Shown here: positions 43,767 through 53,311 of the stretch, one piece after another | Numbering within the stretch: position 1 is the stretch's first letter | How the letters are laid out: the number at the start of each line of letters is the position of its first letter | NCBI RefSeq assembly: GCF_025770785.1 | Contig: NZ_JANZLA010000010.1 | Location: forward strand, 1 to 64,000 | Reading direction: 5' to 3' | Length of the DNA: 64,000 bases | Source of the DNA: Cellulomonas sp. SG140 | GTDB lineage: Bacteria; Actinomycetota; Actinomycetes; Actinomycetales; Cellulomonadaceae | Notes under the pieces: model-generated | Database searches by the model: none | What the model was told of the DNA's origin: nothing | The model's input: the letters and a program-made list of their open reading frames with translations, nothing else | Translations under genes and position numbers: made by a program

Positions 43767-45400
43767 TCGGGCGCCGGCAGGGGGAACGGTTGCACGGCTT
43801 CCGCACCCTCCGGCCCAGGCGGGCGTTCGACCTCGAGCCCCGGCAGCGTCCACCGGATCGACGTCCCGGCGTCCGCCGTGCCCTCGATCCAGATCCGGCC
43901 GCCGTGGTACTCGACGATCTTCTTGCACAGGGCGAGCCCGATGCCGGTGCCCTCGTACACGTCCTTGGCGTGCAGCCGCTGGAAGATGACGAACACCCGC
44001 TCGGCGTACTGCGGCTCGATGCCGATGCCGTTGTCCCGGCACTCCAGCTCCCAGAACCCGTCCTCCGCCGGCCTCGCGCTCACGTGGACCCGCGGCGCAC
44101 GGTCGGGGTGACGGAACTTGATCGCGTTCCCGACCAGGTTCTGCAGGAGCTGCTCGAGCAGGGGCCGCTCCCCGCGGACCACCGGCAGCTCGTCGTGCGT
44201 CACCACCGCGTCGCTCTCCTGGACCCGCTCGGAGAGCGTGTCCAGCGCGACGTCGAGCGCGTCCTGCAGGGGCACGTCCGAGGTCTCGCCACCCAGCCGA
44301 CCGACCCGGGAGAAGCCCAGCAGGTCCTGGATCAGCTGCTGCATCCGCTTCGCGCCGTCCACCGCGAACTGGATGTACTGGTCGGCGCGCTCGTCGAGCT
44401 GACCGCCGTACCGCTTGGCGAGCAGCTGGGTGAAGGACGCCACCTTGCGCAGAGGCTCCTGCAGGTCGTGGGAGGCGACGTAGGCGAACTGCTCGAGGTC
44501 GCGGTTGGACCGCCGCAGCTCCTCGGTCTGCTCCGTGAGCCGCGCGTGCGCCTCCTCCAGCCCGGCGCGCGACGCCTGGATCTGCTGCACCTGGACGACC
44601 AGGGCGTGCCGCATCGCCTCGACGTCGCGTGCCAGCACCTCGAACTCCCCCGGTCCGTCCAGCGTGACCTCGTGCAGCAGGTCGCCGGAGGTCACGGCGC
44701 GGGTGTCCGCCGTCAGCTGGTCGATCGGGCGGAGCACCCAGCCACGCAGGGCACGCCAGAGCAGGACGCCCGCGACGACGGCTGAGACGGCCAGGAGGGC
44801 GACCGAGGCCAGCAGCACCTGCGTGTACTGCGCGAGCCGGCGCAGCCCACCGTCGCGCTCGGCGCGGAGAGCGGCAGACAGGTTGCCTGCCTCTGTGCGC
44901 ACGGCGTCGAAGAGGTGCTGACCGGCCTGGAGCTGCGGGGCGGAGACGGAACCGGCGCCCTGGGCCCGCACCTGCGCGACGACGGGGTCGACCCACCCGG
45001 ACGTCCACGCCTGCGCCGCGGCCGCCGCTCGCCGGCCGGCGTCGACGGCAGCGGCGTCGCCCGATCCCGAGAGGTCGGCTCCCAGGGCGCCGAAGCCGCC
45101 GCCCGCCGCGCCGCGCACCGCCTCGACGGGTCCGAGCACCGACGGGTCCGCCGACGTGGCGTAGGACAGGACGGCCGACCGGGCGTCCGCCAGACCGGCG
45201 TAGGCGCTGTCCGCCCTGGTGATCTGGTCGAAGTACCGCTGCGTGACCGCGCGCTGCACCGACAGCAGCCGCACGGCGGCGAACGTCGCGACCAGCAGCA
45301 CCACGGCGAGCACGACGGTCGCGGTCGTCAGCATGCCGGTCAGCCGGTCGCGCAGGGTGCGGGTGGCGGCCGCCGAGGCCGGACGCCGCTGGGCGGTCAC
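43736..45400 (-). CDS. Membrane sensor histidine kinase (phytochrome-type kinase core)
   Basis: A 554-residue kinase. TM1 is at about 25-46 and TM2 at about 195-216, enclosing an extracellular helical sensor domain of about 145 residues (CHASE3-like length). HAMP follows at about 218-272, then a coiled coil. The H box is SHDLQEPLRKVASF with phospho-His311. The ATPase domain has the N box (Asn425, NLVGNAIKF), DNGIG (456-460) and GTGIGL (485-490). The LQEPLRK variant is that of cyanobacterial-phytochrome kinases partnered with Rcp1-type regulators. The GTG at 45400 overlaps the upstream TGA (GTGA). Confidence 0.93.
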   Translation of the reverse strand: MTAQRRPASAAATRTLRDRLTGMLTTATVVLAVVLLVATFAAVRLLSVQRAVTQRYFDQITRADSAYAGLADARSAVLSYATSADPSVLGPVEAVRGAAGGGFGALGADLSGSGDAAAVDAGRRAAAAAQAWTSGWVDPVVAQVRAQGAGSVSAPQLQAGQHLFDAVRTEAGNLSAALRAERDGGLRRLAQYTQVLLASVALLAVSAVVAGVLLWRALRGWVLRPIDQLTADTRAVTSGDLLHEVTLDGPGEFEVLARDVEAMRHALVVQVQQIQASRAGLEEAHARLTEQTEELRRSNRDLEQFAYVASHDLQEPLRKVASFTQLLAKRYGGQLDERADQYIQFAVDGAKRMQQLIQDLLGFSRVGRLGGETSDVPLQDALDVALDTLSERVQESDAVVTHDELPVVRGERPLLEQLLQNLVGNAIKFRHPDRAPRVHVSARPAEDGFWELECRDNGIGIEPQYAERVFVIFQRLHAKDVYEGTGIGLALCKKIVEYHGGRIWIEGTADAGTSIRWTLPGLEVERPPGPEGAEAVQPFPLPAPDPLTPDPLTT

Positions 45401-46623
45401 GACGCCCACCCGATCACGATCACCGCCGCGTCGTCGACGAGGTCGCCGCCGTGCCGGTCCCGGACGGCGTCGAGCACCGTGGTGACCAGCGGGTCGTCAC
45501 CGGCACCCGGCGGCACGGCGGGCGCGTGCCCGTGGGCGGCGGCCGCGTGTTCGACCACCCGGAGCAGGCCCTCCTTGCCGAGCCGTTCGCCCGCGCTGCC
45601 GACCGTCGCCTCGAGCAGACCGTCGGTGTAGAGCATCACCCGCCAGCGGTCGCCGAGCTCCAGCGGCAGCGGGTCCCAGCCACCCGGTACCGGGATTCCC
45701 AGGGCGCGGCCGCGGGCCGCGGCTGGCAGCAGCCGAGCGGGGTCGCCGACCAGCATGGGAACGGGATGTCCCGCCAGGTACAGGTCGGCGTGCCGCCGGT
45801 CCGGGTGCACCGCCAGCATCGAGACGGTGGTGAACAGCTCGGGCCGCGAGCGCTCGGTGGCCAGCACCAGCTCGAGCTGCCCGAGGATCTGCCCGGTCGG
45901 GACGCCGGTCACCACGAGCGTGCGCCACGCCGTGCGCAGGGTGGCGCCGAGAGCCGCCTCGTCCGGCCCGTGACCGCAGACGTCTCCCACCATCGCGAGC
46001 ACGGTGCCGTCGGGCCGCTGCACCACGTCGTAGAAGTCGCCCCCCAGCAGACCGTCCCGGCCCGCCCGGTATCCCACACGCACCTCGAGGTCCGGGTCCT
46101 GCACCGACGGCCGCGGCAGGAGCGCCAGCTCGAGCCGCGCCGCCTCCGCGCCGCGCACGAGGCTGCGGTACAGCGCCCGGTCGGTGTCCTCCAGCCGGCG
46201 CCGCTGGACGGCGTAGCGGACCGAACGGCCGAGGCTCTCGCCGTCGACGTCGCCCTTCACCAGGTAGTCCTGGGCACCGGCGGCGACCGCAGCGAGCCCC
46301 ACCCCGTCGCCGGCGAGCCCGGTGAGCACCACGACGGCGGGCGCTTGGTAGGACAGCAACCGCTCCAGACCTGCGAGGCCGACGGTGTCAGGCAGACCCA
46401 GGTCGAGCAGCACGCAGTCGACGTCGAGCCGCTCGAGCGCCTCGTCCAGGGTGCGCACCCACGTGAGGCGCGTCTCCAGGCCGGCGTCCGCGAGGTGCTC
46501 CCGCACGAGCAGGGCGTCACCGTCGTCGTCCTCCACCAGGAGGATGCGGAGCGGGCCGTCCGGCCGCGTGCCGACGGGGCCGAAGCGGGTGACGTCGTCC
46601 GACGCGGGCGGCGTGTGCCTCAC
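45397..46623 (-). CDS. Response regulator with PP2C-type (SpoIIE/RsbU) phosphatase domain
   Basis: A 408-residue protein. The receiver domain is at about 25-145 with phospho-Asp74 (CVLLDLGLPDT). A helical linker follows, then the PP2C-like phosphatase at about 190-405 with metal motifs GGDFYDVVQ, GDVCGHGPDEA and MLYTDGLLEA, and DDAAVIVIG at the end. Such proteins usually dephosphorylate an anti-sigma antagonist to switch on a stress sigma factor, or act in partner switching; the target is not encoded nearby. The GTG at 46623 has GAGGAG upstream. First gene of the three-gene cassette. Confidence 0.93.
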   Translation of the reverse strand: MRHTPPASDDVTRFGPVGTRPDGPLRILLVEDDDGDALLVREHLADAGLETRLTWVRTLDEALERLDVDCVLLDLGLPDTVGLAGLERLLSYQAPAVVVLTGLAGDGVGLAAVAAGAQDYLVKGDVDGESLGRSVRYAVQRRRLEDTDRALYRSLVRGAEAARLELALLPRPSVQDPDLEVRVGYRAGRDGLLGGDFYDVVQRPDGTVLAMVGDVCGHGPDEAALGATLRTAWRTLVVTGVPTGQILGQLELVLATERSRPELFTTVSMLAVHPDRRHADLYLAGHPVPMLVGDPARLLPAAARGRALGIPVPGGWDPLPLELGDRWRVMLYTDGLLEATVGSAGERLGKEGLLRVVEHAAAAHGHAPAVPPGAGDDPLVTTVLDAVRDRHGGDLVDDAAVIVIGWAS

Positions 46624-46742
46624 AGGTCTCCTCTCCGGCCGGCCGTCTGGCGAAGCGTACGGCGGGGCACCGCCCGGCGCGCGGCGGGCGGTGGCGCAGC
46701 GAACCGCGCGGACACGCACGTGCAGCGCCCACGCCGGAGTCG

Positions 46743-46748
46743 GATAAT
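46743..46748 (+). promoter_or_regulatory. Putative -10 for helD
   Basis: GATAAT, one base from TATAAT, lies about 90 bp upstream of the helD GTG in the 214-bp divergent gap. The -35 region is not convincing. Nothing else stands out in the gap. Confidence 0.35.
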
Positions 46749-46837
46749 GGACGGCCGCCCGCGGCGATCGACGCCCGGGCGACGTCCGTGCAGGACCCGG
46801 AACGACGGCCTCGGGCCGTCGGACAGGAGCGCAGCAG

Positions 46838-49081
46838 GTGGCAGGACGTCAGGATGAGCTCGCCGGCGAGCAGCACGTGGTCGACGAGCTCTACGCCCGG
46901 CTGGACCAGCAACGGGCCCAGACGCGAGACCGCCTGGCGGCGGTGCGACGGTCCGGCCCGTCGGGCTCCCCGCAGAACCGCAGCGAGCGCGACGCGTTCG
47001 CCACCCTGTACGAGGACCGGCTCGCCCAGCTGGAGGCCGTCGAGGACCGGCTCGCCTTCGGCCGGCTGGACCTGGACGACGGCCAGCGCCGCTACGTCGG
47101 ACGCATCGGGCTGACCGACGCCGAGCAGACCCCGCTGCTGACCGACTGGCGCGCTCCCGCGGCGCGGGCGTTCTACCGGGCGACCGCCGCGCATCCCGAG
47201 GGCGTGGTGCAGCGCCGGCACCTGGTGACGTCCGGCCGCACCGTCACCGGTGTCGAGGACGAGGTGCTCGACCTGGACCGGCTGGACGCGTCGGACACCC
47301 CCGGGACGCTGAGCGGAGAGGGGGCCCTGCTGGCGGCCCTCGGCGCTCGGCGCACCGGCCGGATGGGCGACATCGTCGCCACGATCCAGGCGGAGCAGGA
47401 CGCCGTCATCCGCGCCGACCTGCAGGGGACCCTGGTGGTGCAGGGCGGTCCGGGTACGGGCAAGACGGCCGTGGCCCTGCACCGGGCGGCCTACCTCCTG
47501 TATGCGCACCGCCGGCTCCTCGAGCGCGCGGGGGTCCTGCTCGTGGGCCCGAGCAGGACGTTCCTGCGGTACATCGACCAGGTCCTGCCTGCGCTCGGCG
47601 AGACCGGCGTGGTGACCACGACGCTGTCGGAGCTGTACCCGGGCGTCGTCGGCGTGGCGCCCGAGCCCGCCGACGTGGCGGAGCTGAAGGGCCGTGCCGT
47701 CATGGCCCGCGTCGTGGCACGGGCGGTCCGCGCGCGCGAGCGCGTTCCCGCCGCTCCGGTGAGCGTCCGCATCGACGGCCGGGTCGTCGAGGTGCGTCCG
47801 TCAGACGTCGCCTCGGCCATCGCGCGGGCGCAGCGCCAGCACCGGCCGCACAACCAGGCCCGCGTCGGCTTCGTCCGCGACATGCTCGGACGGCTCGCCG
47901 AGCAGTACGCCGCCCAGCTGGGCTTCGCCGTCCCGGCGGACGAACGCGCCGAGCTGATGGAGGAGCTGCGGACGACGCGGGAGATCCGGATCGCACTGAA
48001 CCTCGCGTGGATGCCGCTGACGGCAGAGAAGCTGGTCTCCGACCTCTACGCCAAGCCGCACCGGCTGGCCGAGGCAGCACCGGAGCTGAGCGCGGCGCAG
48101 CGAGGGCTGCTCGCACGTCCGGCCGGTTCGCCCTGGACGACCGCCGACGTCCCGCTGCTCGACGAGGCGGCCGAGCTGCTCGGCGAGGACGACCAGGCCG
48201 CTCGGGCCCAGGCGCGCGACGCCGCCCGGCGCCGTGCGGACGAGGTCGACTACGCCCGGCAGGTGCTCGCGTCCACCGGGGCGGGCGGGCTCGTCTCGGC
48301 GGAGTCCCTCGCGGACCGCTTCGCCGGCACCGGACCCTCGCTCACCACGGCGGAACGAGCCGCTGCGGACCGCTCCTGGACCTACGGGCACGTCGTCGTG
48401 GACGAGGCGCAGGAGCTGTCCGCGATGGCGTGGCGAGCGCTGCTGCGGCGCGTGCCGACCCGGTCCATGACCGTGGTCGGCGACGTGGCGCAGACGTCGG
48501 CGCCGGGCGGTGCCAGCTCGTGGGCCGGGATGCTCGACCCCGTCCTCGGCGGCTCATGGCGACTGGCGGAGCTGACCGTCAACTACCGCACGCCGGCGGT
48601 CGTCGCGGAGGCCGCGGGTCGCATGGCGGCCGCGGTCGGCCTGCCCGTCAGCCCCCTGACCTCCGCCCGCGACGTCGAGGACGCCCTGGTGATCGAGGGG
48701 GTCGCTGCCGACGACCTCGCCGACGCGGCGGCGCAGCGAGCCCTCAAGGCGGTCGGCGACGTGTCGGACACCGCCGGCTCCGGTCGGGTCGCACTGGTGG
48801 CGGTCCCCCACCGCCTGCCCGAGGTTCGGACGGCGCTGGCCGCGCTCGGCCGGCCGGTCGCGGGCACGGAGGACGGCGGTGCGGTGGACCTCGGTGCGGA
48901 CCTCGTGGTGCTCAGCCCGGTCCAGACGAAGGGCCTCGAGTTCGACGTGGTCGTGCTCGTCGAGCCGGCCGAGGTGCTTCAGGAGAGCGCCGGGGACCTG
49001 TACGTCGCCATGACCCGGCCGACGCAGCTGCTCCACGTCGTGCACGCGAACCCCCTGCCGGACGGTCTCCGGCAAGGCTGA
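46838..49081 (+). CDS. helD: HelD-like superfamily 1 helicase/RNA polymerase recycling factor
   Basis: A 747-residue protein. The N-terminal coiled coil (about 1-75) is the secondary-channel arm of HelD. The Walker A motif is GGPGTGKT (203-210); further SF1 motifs are VVDEAQELSAMAW, TVVGDVAQT, NYRTPAVVAE, QTKGLEFDVVV and YVAMTRPTQLLHV. HelD proteins displace stalled RNA polymerase from DNA; size and motif pattern fit the actinobacterial class II form, whose relatives confer or modulate rifampicin tolerance. AGGAG precedes the GTG by 8 nt. It could alternatively be annotated as a generic UvrD-like helicase. Confidence 0.88.
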   Translation: MAGRQDELAGEQHVVDELYARLDQQRAQTRDRLAAVRRSGPSGSPQNRSERDAFATLYEDRLAQLEAVEDRLAFGRLDLDDGQRRYVGRIGLTDAEQTPLLTDWRAPAARAFYRATAAHPEGVVQRRHLVTSGRTVTGVEDEVLDLDRLDASDTPGTLSGEGALLAALGARRTGRMGDIVATIQAEQDAVIRADLQGTLVVQGGPGTGKTAVALHRAAYLLYAHRRLLERAGVLLVGPSRTFLRYIDQVLPALGETGVVTTTLSELYPGVVGVAPEPADVAELKGRAVMARVVARAVRARERVPAAPVSVRIDGRVVEVRPSDVASAIARAQRQHRPHNQARVGFVRDMLGRLAEQYAAQLGFAVPADERAELMEELRTTREIRIALNLAWMPLTAEKLVSDLYAKPHRLAEAAPELSAAQRGLLARPAGSPWTTADVPLLDEAAELLGEDDQAARAQARDAARRRADEVDYARQVLASTGAGGLVSAESLADRFAGTGPSLTTAERAAADRSWTYGHVVVDEAQELSAMAWRALLRRVPTRSMTVVGDVAQTSAPGGASSWAGMLDPVLGGSWRLAELTVNYRTPAVVAEAAGRMAAAVGLPVSPLTSARDVEDALVIEGVAADDLADAAAQRALKAVGDVSDTAGSGRVALVAVPHRLPEVRTALAALGRPVAGTEDGGAVDLGADLVVLSPVQTKGLEFDVVVLVEPAEVLQESAGDLYVAMTRPTQLLHVVHANPLPDGLRQG

Positions 49082-49149
49082 GACCCACGGCGGCGTCCGC
49101 GGAGCGGACCGTCGCCCGTCCGAGGCGCGGACGGGCGCACCATGGTGTC

Positions 49150-50349
49150 GTGCTGAAGGCCCTGCTGCTGGAGAACATCCACCCCCACGCCCGCACCATC
49201 CTCACCGAGGCCGGCTTCGAGGTGGTCACGCGGTCCGGTGCGCTCGACGAGGACGAGCTGATCGAGGCGCTCGACGGCGTGCACATGCTCGGGATCCGCT
49301 CGAAGACCCAGGTCTCGGCTCGCGCGCTCGAGCACGCCCCGGACCTGCTCACCGTCGGCGCGTTCTGCATCGGCACCAACCAGATCGACCTGCGCGCCGC
49401 CGCGTCGCACGGCATCGCGGCCTTCAACGCGCCGTTCTCCAACACCCGGTCGGTGGTGGAGCTGGCGATCTCCGAGATCATCGCGCTCACCCGGCGGCTG
49501 GTGGACTTCGACCGGCAGATGCACGCCGGGGTGTGGAACAAGTCGGCCAGCGGCGCGCACGAGGTGCGCGGCCGGACCCTCGGCATCGTCGGCTACGGCA
49601 ACATCGGCACGCAGCTGTCCGTGCTGGCCGAGAACCTCGGCATGTCGGTGGTGTTCTACGACACGGCCGAGAAGCTCGCCCTGGGCAACGCCCGCCGCAT
49701 GCACTCGCTCGACGAGCTGCTCGAGGCAGCTGACGTGGTCACCCTCCACGTCGACGGTCGGTCCGGCAACGCCGGCCTGTTCGGTGCCAAGCAGTTCGCG
49801 CGGATGCGGGAGGGCGCGATCTTCCTCAACCTGTCCCGCGGTTTCGTCGTCGACTACCCGGCCCTGCAGGAGGCCATCACCTCCGGGCACGTCGCCGGTG
49901 CGGCCGTCGACGTGTTCGCGCACGAGCCGAAGCGCAACGGCGACCCGTTCGAGTCCGAGCTGCGCGGCCTGCCGAACGTCATCCTCACCCCGCACACCGG
50001 TGGCTCCACCGAGGAGGCGCAGGAGGCGATCGGGCAGTTCGTCGCCCACAAGGTGCGCGACTACCTGACGACCGGCTCGACGACCCTGTCGGTCAACGTG
50101 CCCAACCTCGCGCTGGACCAGGCACCGGACGTGCACCGCCTCGCCTACCTGCACCGCAACGTGCCCGGCGTGCTCGCGGCGGTGAACGCGACCCTGGCCG
50201 AGCACGGCGTCAACATCGAGGGCCAGCTGCTGGCCACGCGTGGCGAGCTGGGGTACGTGGTGACGGACGCCGGGAGCCTGGTCGACGAGGCCGCCGTGAC
50301 GGCGCTGCGGGACCGCCCCGAGTCGGTCCGCCTGCGTCTGCTCTCCTGA
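49150..50349 (+). CDS. serA: D-3-phosphoglycerate dehydrogenase
   Basis: A 399-residue NAD-dependent enzyme that starts serine synthesis. The NAD-binding motif is GYGNIG (148-153), and the catalytic residues are Arg230 (NLSRGFVVD), Glu259 (HEPKRNGDPFE) and His282 (TPHTGGSTEEA). A C-terminal ACT domain (about 325-399, HRNVPGVLAAVNATLAEHGV) provides serine feedback. It is of the short E. coli type, without the extra domain of mycobacterial SerA. The GTG at 49150 is the only in-frame start near the conserved N-terminus (LKALLLENIHPHA); no clear Shine-Dalgarno or TANNNT precedes it. A terminator follows. Confidence 0.95.
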   Translation: MLKALLLENIHPHARTILTEAGFEVVTRSGALDEDELIEALDGVHMLGIRSKTQVSARALEHAPDLLTVGAFCIGTNQIDLRAAASHGIAAFNAPFSNTRSVVELAISEIIALTRRLVDFDRQMHAGVWNKSASGAHEVRGRTLGIVGYGNIGTQLSVLAENLGMSVVFYDTAEKLALGNARRMHSLDELLEAADVVTLHVDGRSGNAGLFGAKQFARMREGAIFLNLSRGFVVDYPALQEAITSGHVAGAAVDVFAHEPKRNGDPFESELRGLPNVILTPHTGGSTEEAQEAIGQFVAHKVRDYLTTGSTTLSVNVPNLALDQAPDVHRLAYLHRNVPGVLAAVNATLAEHGVNIEGQLLATRGELGYVVTDAGSLVDEAAVTALRDRPESVRLRLLS

Positions 50350-50442
50350 CAAGGCTCTACCGGGACCCTGCCGGCACTCTGGGCGCGCTGCGGTCCTCCC
50401 CCAGCGGAGCGCCCGGTGCCTCGAGCCGCGGCCGAACGACGG

Positions 50443-50475
50443 ACGGCCGGCGCCGCACTCTGCGACGCCGGCCGT
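50443..50475 (+). terminator. Terminator hairpin after serA
   Basis: 10-bp perfect arms (50443-50452 and 50466-50475) with a 13-nt loop, followed by TGTCGTTCCC. It is about 95 bp past the serA stop and also faces the DUF5302 gene from the other side. Confidence 0.6.
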
Positions 50476-50540
50476 TGTCGTTCCCTGGGAGCTCGGACGT
50501 GCGCCCGATCAGGCCCCCATCGGTCGCCGATCCGCTTAGA

Positions 50541-50729
50541 TCACGCCGAGCCGCTCTTGCGCTGGAACCGACGCTGCACGGGTCCGGACGTCTCGGACCC
50601 GCGCACCGCACCGCCGCCGGCCGAGCCGTCGGCCGTCCGGTGCTGTGCCGACTTCTTCCGCTCCAGAGCCTCCCGGAACTTCGCCTTGGCGTCCTCGCTC
50701 ACCGTCGGTGCGTGCTCCTCGTCCGCCAT
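50541..50729 (-). CDS. DUF5302 family small protein
   Basis: A 62-residue charged protein (MADEEHAPTVSEDAKAKFRE, LERKKSAQH) matching the actinobacterial DUF5302 family. Function unknown; no membrane segment or metal motif. GAGGGG sits just upstream of the ATG. It runs divergently from the aldo/keto reductase gene. Confidence 0.8.
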   Translation of the reverse strand: MADEEHAPTVSEDAKAKFREALERKKSAQHRTADGSAGGGAVRGSETSGPVQRRFQRKSGSA

Positions 50730-50871
50730 GGCCCCTCCCTCGTCCTGCGGGCACCGCCCGCTGCCGCCCGTCCGGGTGGCCTGGGGCCAGCCTGGCCCGT
50801 CGGCGCGACGACGGGCAAGCCGGACAGCCGCGAGGTCCCTCCGGGCCGCCTCGGCTGCGCCGGCTCTGCCG

Positions 50872-50877
50872 TAGCGT
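50872..50877 (+). promoter_or_regulatory. Leaderless-type -10 element for the aldo/keto reductase
   Basis: TAGCGT followed by 7 nt and the GTG at 50885; no Shine-Dalgarno is present. Confidence 0.45.
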
Positions 50878-50884
50878 CGGCCAC

Positions 50885-51910
50885 GTGCACGCCTTCCCCG
50901 AACCGGTACCGACCCGACGCGCGGGCGGCCTGGTCCTCCCGTCGGTCTCTCTCGGGCTGTGGCAGAACTTCGGCCAGGACACCTCGTTCGACGCCCAGCG
51001 GGCCCTGGTGCTGCGCGCCGTCGACCGCAGGGTCTTCCACCTCGACCTGGCGAACAACTACGGGCCCCCACCCTTCGCCGCCGAGGAGGCGGTGGGACGG
51101 CTGCTCGACCGCGAGCTCGCAGCGCACCGTGACGACCTGGTGATCACCACCAAGGCGGGCTACCGCGCGTGGCCGGGGCCGTACGGGGAGCACGGCTCGG
51201 CGAAGTACCTGCGCGCCTCGCTCGACCGCTCGCTGCGGGCGTTGCGGACCGACCACGTCGACGTCTTCTACTCGCACCGGTACGACCCGGCGACGCCGCT
51301 GGCGGAGACGATCGGTGCACTCGCAGGTGCGGTCCGCGCCGGGAAGGCACGGTCGGTCGGCATCTCCTCGTACTCGGCGGACCGTACCCGGGAGGCGCTG
51401 GACGTGGCCGCCGAGCTCGGCGTCCGGCTCACGGTCCACCAGTCGGCCTACTCCATGCTGAACCGGTGGGTGGAGCGGCCCGGCAGCGACGGCCGGTCGC
51501 TGCTGGACGTGGTCGGTGACGCCGGGATGGCCATGGTGGCCTTCTCGCCCCTCGCGCAGGGGATGCTCAGCACCCGCTACCTGCACGGTGTACCGGCGGG
51601 CTCCCGCGCGGCACGCGGTGGTCCGCTCCGCCCCGAGTGGCTCACCGAGGGGGCACTGGGGCACGTGCGTGCCCTGGACGAGATCGCACGGGCAGCAGGG
51701 CGGACGCTGCCGCAGCTCGCGCTGGCGTGGGTGCTGCGCGACCCACGGGTCACGACCGTGCTGGTGGGTGCGCGTACGCCGCAGCAGCTGGACGAGAACC
51801 TGGCCGGTGCGGCGACCGCGCCGCTCACCCAGGACGAGCTCCTCGCGGTCGAACCTCACGCCGTCGACGCCGGCATCAACCTCTGGGGTTCACGCTCGAG
51901 CGACCTCTGA
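50885..51910 (+). CDS. Aldo/keto reductase
   Basis: A 341-residue (beta/alpha)8 NADPH-dependent oxidoreductase. The tetrad is Asp54, Tyr59 ([11 protein letters not shown]), Lys90 (ITTKAGY) and His131 (YSHRYD). The C-terminal cofactor motif is [15 protein letters not shown]. The pattern ([36 protein letters not shown]) is that of the YghZ/Kv-beta-like AKR14 group, often active on glyceraldehyde-3-phosphate or methylglyoxal. Its last 21 bp overlap the antisense 3' end of nrdR. Confidence 0.93.
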   Translation: MHAFPEPVPTRRAGGLVLPSVSLGLWQNFGQDTSFDAQRALVLRAVDRRVFHLDLANNYGPPPFAAEEAVGRLLDRELAAHRDDLVITTKAGYRAWPGPYGEHGSAKYLRASLDRSLRALRTDHVDVFYSHRYDPATPLAETIGALAGAVRAGKARSVGISSYSADRTREALDVAAELGVRLTVHQSAYSMLNRWVERPGSDGRSLLDVVGDAGMAMVAFSPLAQGMLSTRYLHGVPAGSRAARGGPLRPEWLTEGALGHVRALDEIARAAGRTLPQLALAWVLRDPRVTTVLVGARTPQQLDENLAGAATAPLTQDELLAVEPHAVDAGINLWGSRSSDL

Positions 51911-52456
51911 CGGCGGACCCGGCGGCGTCGGGACCGACGGTCGACCGTCGGCCGAGCTCGCGGCAGGCTCGTCCGTCGCATCGGGAGCCACGTCGTCGCT
52001 GTCGTGGTCCTCGTGCGCGGCCCGCAGCACGGTGATCGCCGCCTCGAAGTCCTCCAGGGAGTCGAAGCCCTGGTACACCGAGGCGAACCGGAGGTACGCG
52101 ACCTCGTCGAGCTCCCGCAGCGGACCGAGGATCGCCAGCCCGATCTCGTAGGCGTCCACCTCGGCCTGACCGGACGAGCGGAGCGTCTCCTCGACGCGCT
52201 GCGCGAGGAGGGCCAGGTCGTCCTCGCTGACCGGCCGACCCTGACAGGCCTTGCGGACACCGTTGACGACCTTCTCCCGGCTGAAGGGCTCGGTGGCGCC
52301 GGACCGCTTCACCACCGCGAGGCTCGTCGTCTCCAGCGTGGTGAACCGTCGTCCGCACTGGGGGCACTGACGTCGACGGCGGATCGATGCACCGTCGTCA
52401 GACGTCCGCGAGTCCACGACGCGCGAGTCGGGGTTCCGGCAGAAGGGGCAGTGCAC
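51890..52456 (-). CDS. nrdR: Ribonucleotide reductase repressor NrdR
   Basis: A 188-residue zinc and ATP-cone repressor of ribonucleotide reductase genes. The zinc ribbon uses Cys3, Cys6, Cys31 and Cys34 ([17 protein letters not shown]). The ATP-cone follows ([40 protein letters not shown]), then [20 protein letters not shown]. The protein has an acidic/Pro-rich C-terminal extension of about 35 residues beyond the usual 150. AGAGGA lies 6 nt before the GTG. It follows the LysM gene, with which it may share SOS-controlled transcription. Confidence 0.97.
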   Translation of the reverse strand: MHCPFCRNPDSRVVDSRTSDDGASIRRRRQCPQCGRRFTTLETTSLAVVKRSGATEPFSREKVVNGVRKACQGRPVSEDDLALLAQRVEETLRSSGQAEVDAYEIGLAILGPLRELDEVAYLRFASVYQGFDSLEDFEAAITVLRAAHEDHDSDDVAPDATDEPAASSADGRPSVPTPPGPPSEVARA

Positions 52457-52582
52457 AGGGGTCCTCTCACCTGTGCCGCCACCGGGAGCGGTCGGCGGCA
52501 CCGTCGAACGACCCCTCCGACTCGTCGGGGTCGCAGGCGACGCTAAGCGACGCCTGCGGGCCGCGCAAGGAACGAACGGCCG

Positions 52583-53026
52583 TCAGCCGGCGGCGGGAAC
52601 CACCAGCTCCTCGCCCGCCACGAGGCCCGAGTCGCCCATCCCGTTGAGCTTCTGCAGCTCGACCACCACGTCTCGCACGTCCTGACCGGGACGTGCGACC
52701 GACGCGGCGATGCCCCACAGCGTCTCCCCGGGCGTCACCACGTGCCGCTCGACCACCGGAGCGGAGGCGGGTCCGTCGGCAGCCGCCCTGCTCCCCAGCA
52801 CGCCGACTCCGGCCACCAGCAGCAGCGAGAGCGCCGCCACCACGACACGTCCGCGCCTGGTCAGCCGCAGCGGCCTCTCGTGAGCCGACTGCTCGTGGGT
52901 CGCCGCCACCGGGTCGGGCACCAGCCGCAGGTGCCGCTCCCGCGCCCCGGCGACACCGCGTGGTGCCGCCGCACCACGCGGGACGGGAACGACCGCCGGC
53001 CGCGCCGTGACCAGGATCGCGCTCAT
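52583..53026 (-). CDS. LysM-domain SOS division inhibitor (YneA/ChiZ-like)
   Basis: A 147-residue protein with a basic N-terminal cytoplasmic part, one membrane helix at about 68-87 ([19 protein letters not shown]) and a C-terminal LysM wall-binding domain ([40 protein letters not shown]). A short membrane-LysM protein divergent from lexA is the hallmark of YneA in Bacillus and Rv2719c/ChiZ in mycobacteria, which delay division during the SOS response. ATG 53026 has GGAGGT 6 nt upstream, and two overlapping SOS boxes lie about 50-80 bp upstream. nrdR follows. Confidence 0.88.
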   Translation of the reverse strand: MSAILVTARPAVVPVPRGAAAPRGVAGARERHLRLVPDPVAATHEQSAHERPLRLTRRGRVVVAALSLLLVAGVGVLGSRAAADGPASAPVVERHVVTPGETLWGIAASVARPGQDVRDVVVELQKLNGMGDSGLVAGEELVVPAAG

Positions 53027-53073
53027 GCTGCCCACCTCCGTCGCGGGCGGCACCTCGCGGTGCCGCCACCGGA

Positions 53074-53104
53074 TCGAACATCCGTTCGTCGAACGTCTGT
53101 ACGA
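53074..53104 (-). promoter_or_regulatory. Two overlapping SOS boxes between the LysM gene and lexA
   Basis: TCGAACATCCGTTCGT (53074-53089, one mismatch) and TCGAACGTCTGTACGA (53089-53104, one mismatch) share one base. They lie in the promoter region of the LysM gene. TACGAT at 53100-53105 on the plus strand could be a lexA -10, so LexA bound here could shut both genes. Confidence 0.8.
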
Positions 53105-53141
53105 TGTCTACCAGACCGGACCGACATCCGTCGAGACACGC

Positions 53142-53157
53142 TCGAACAGGTGTTTGA
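53142..53157 (+). promoter_or_regulatory. Third SOS box upstream of lexA
   Basis: TCGAACAGGTGTTTGA has one mismatch to the consensus. It lies 155 bp before the lexA GTG and would contribute to lexA autoregulation. The remainder of the gap to 53311 shows no gene. Confidence 0.75.
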
Positions 53158-53311
53158 GTCCGAGTGCCGCGGGCCATACGCTCGCTGCACGGCGACAGAC
53201 CATCACCGACCACTGACACGACCCGCCCGGCGCTGGGACCAGGCCGGACGCGGACGGCAAGGTCGGTGGGCGAGACGGTCGGGCACGCCGCCAGCCACAG
53301 GGAGGACAGCG

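Noticed and set aside
49082..49149. Leaderless or Shine-Dalgarno signal for serA.
   Set aside because: I found neither a TANNNT at 6-7 nt nor a clear purine-rich site before the GTG at 49150, so I make no promoter call there.
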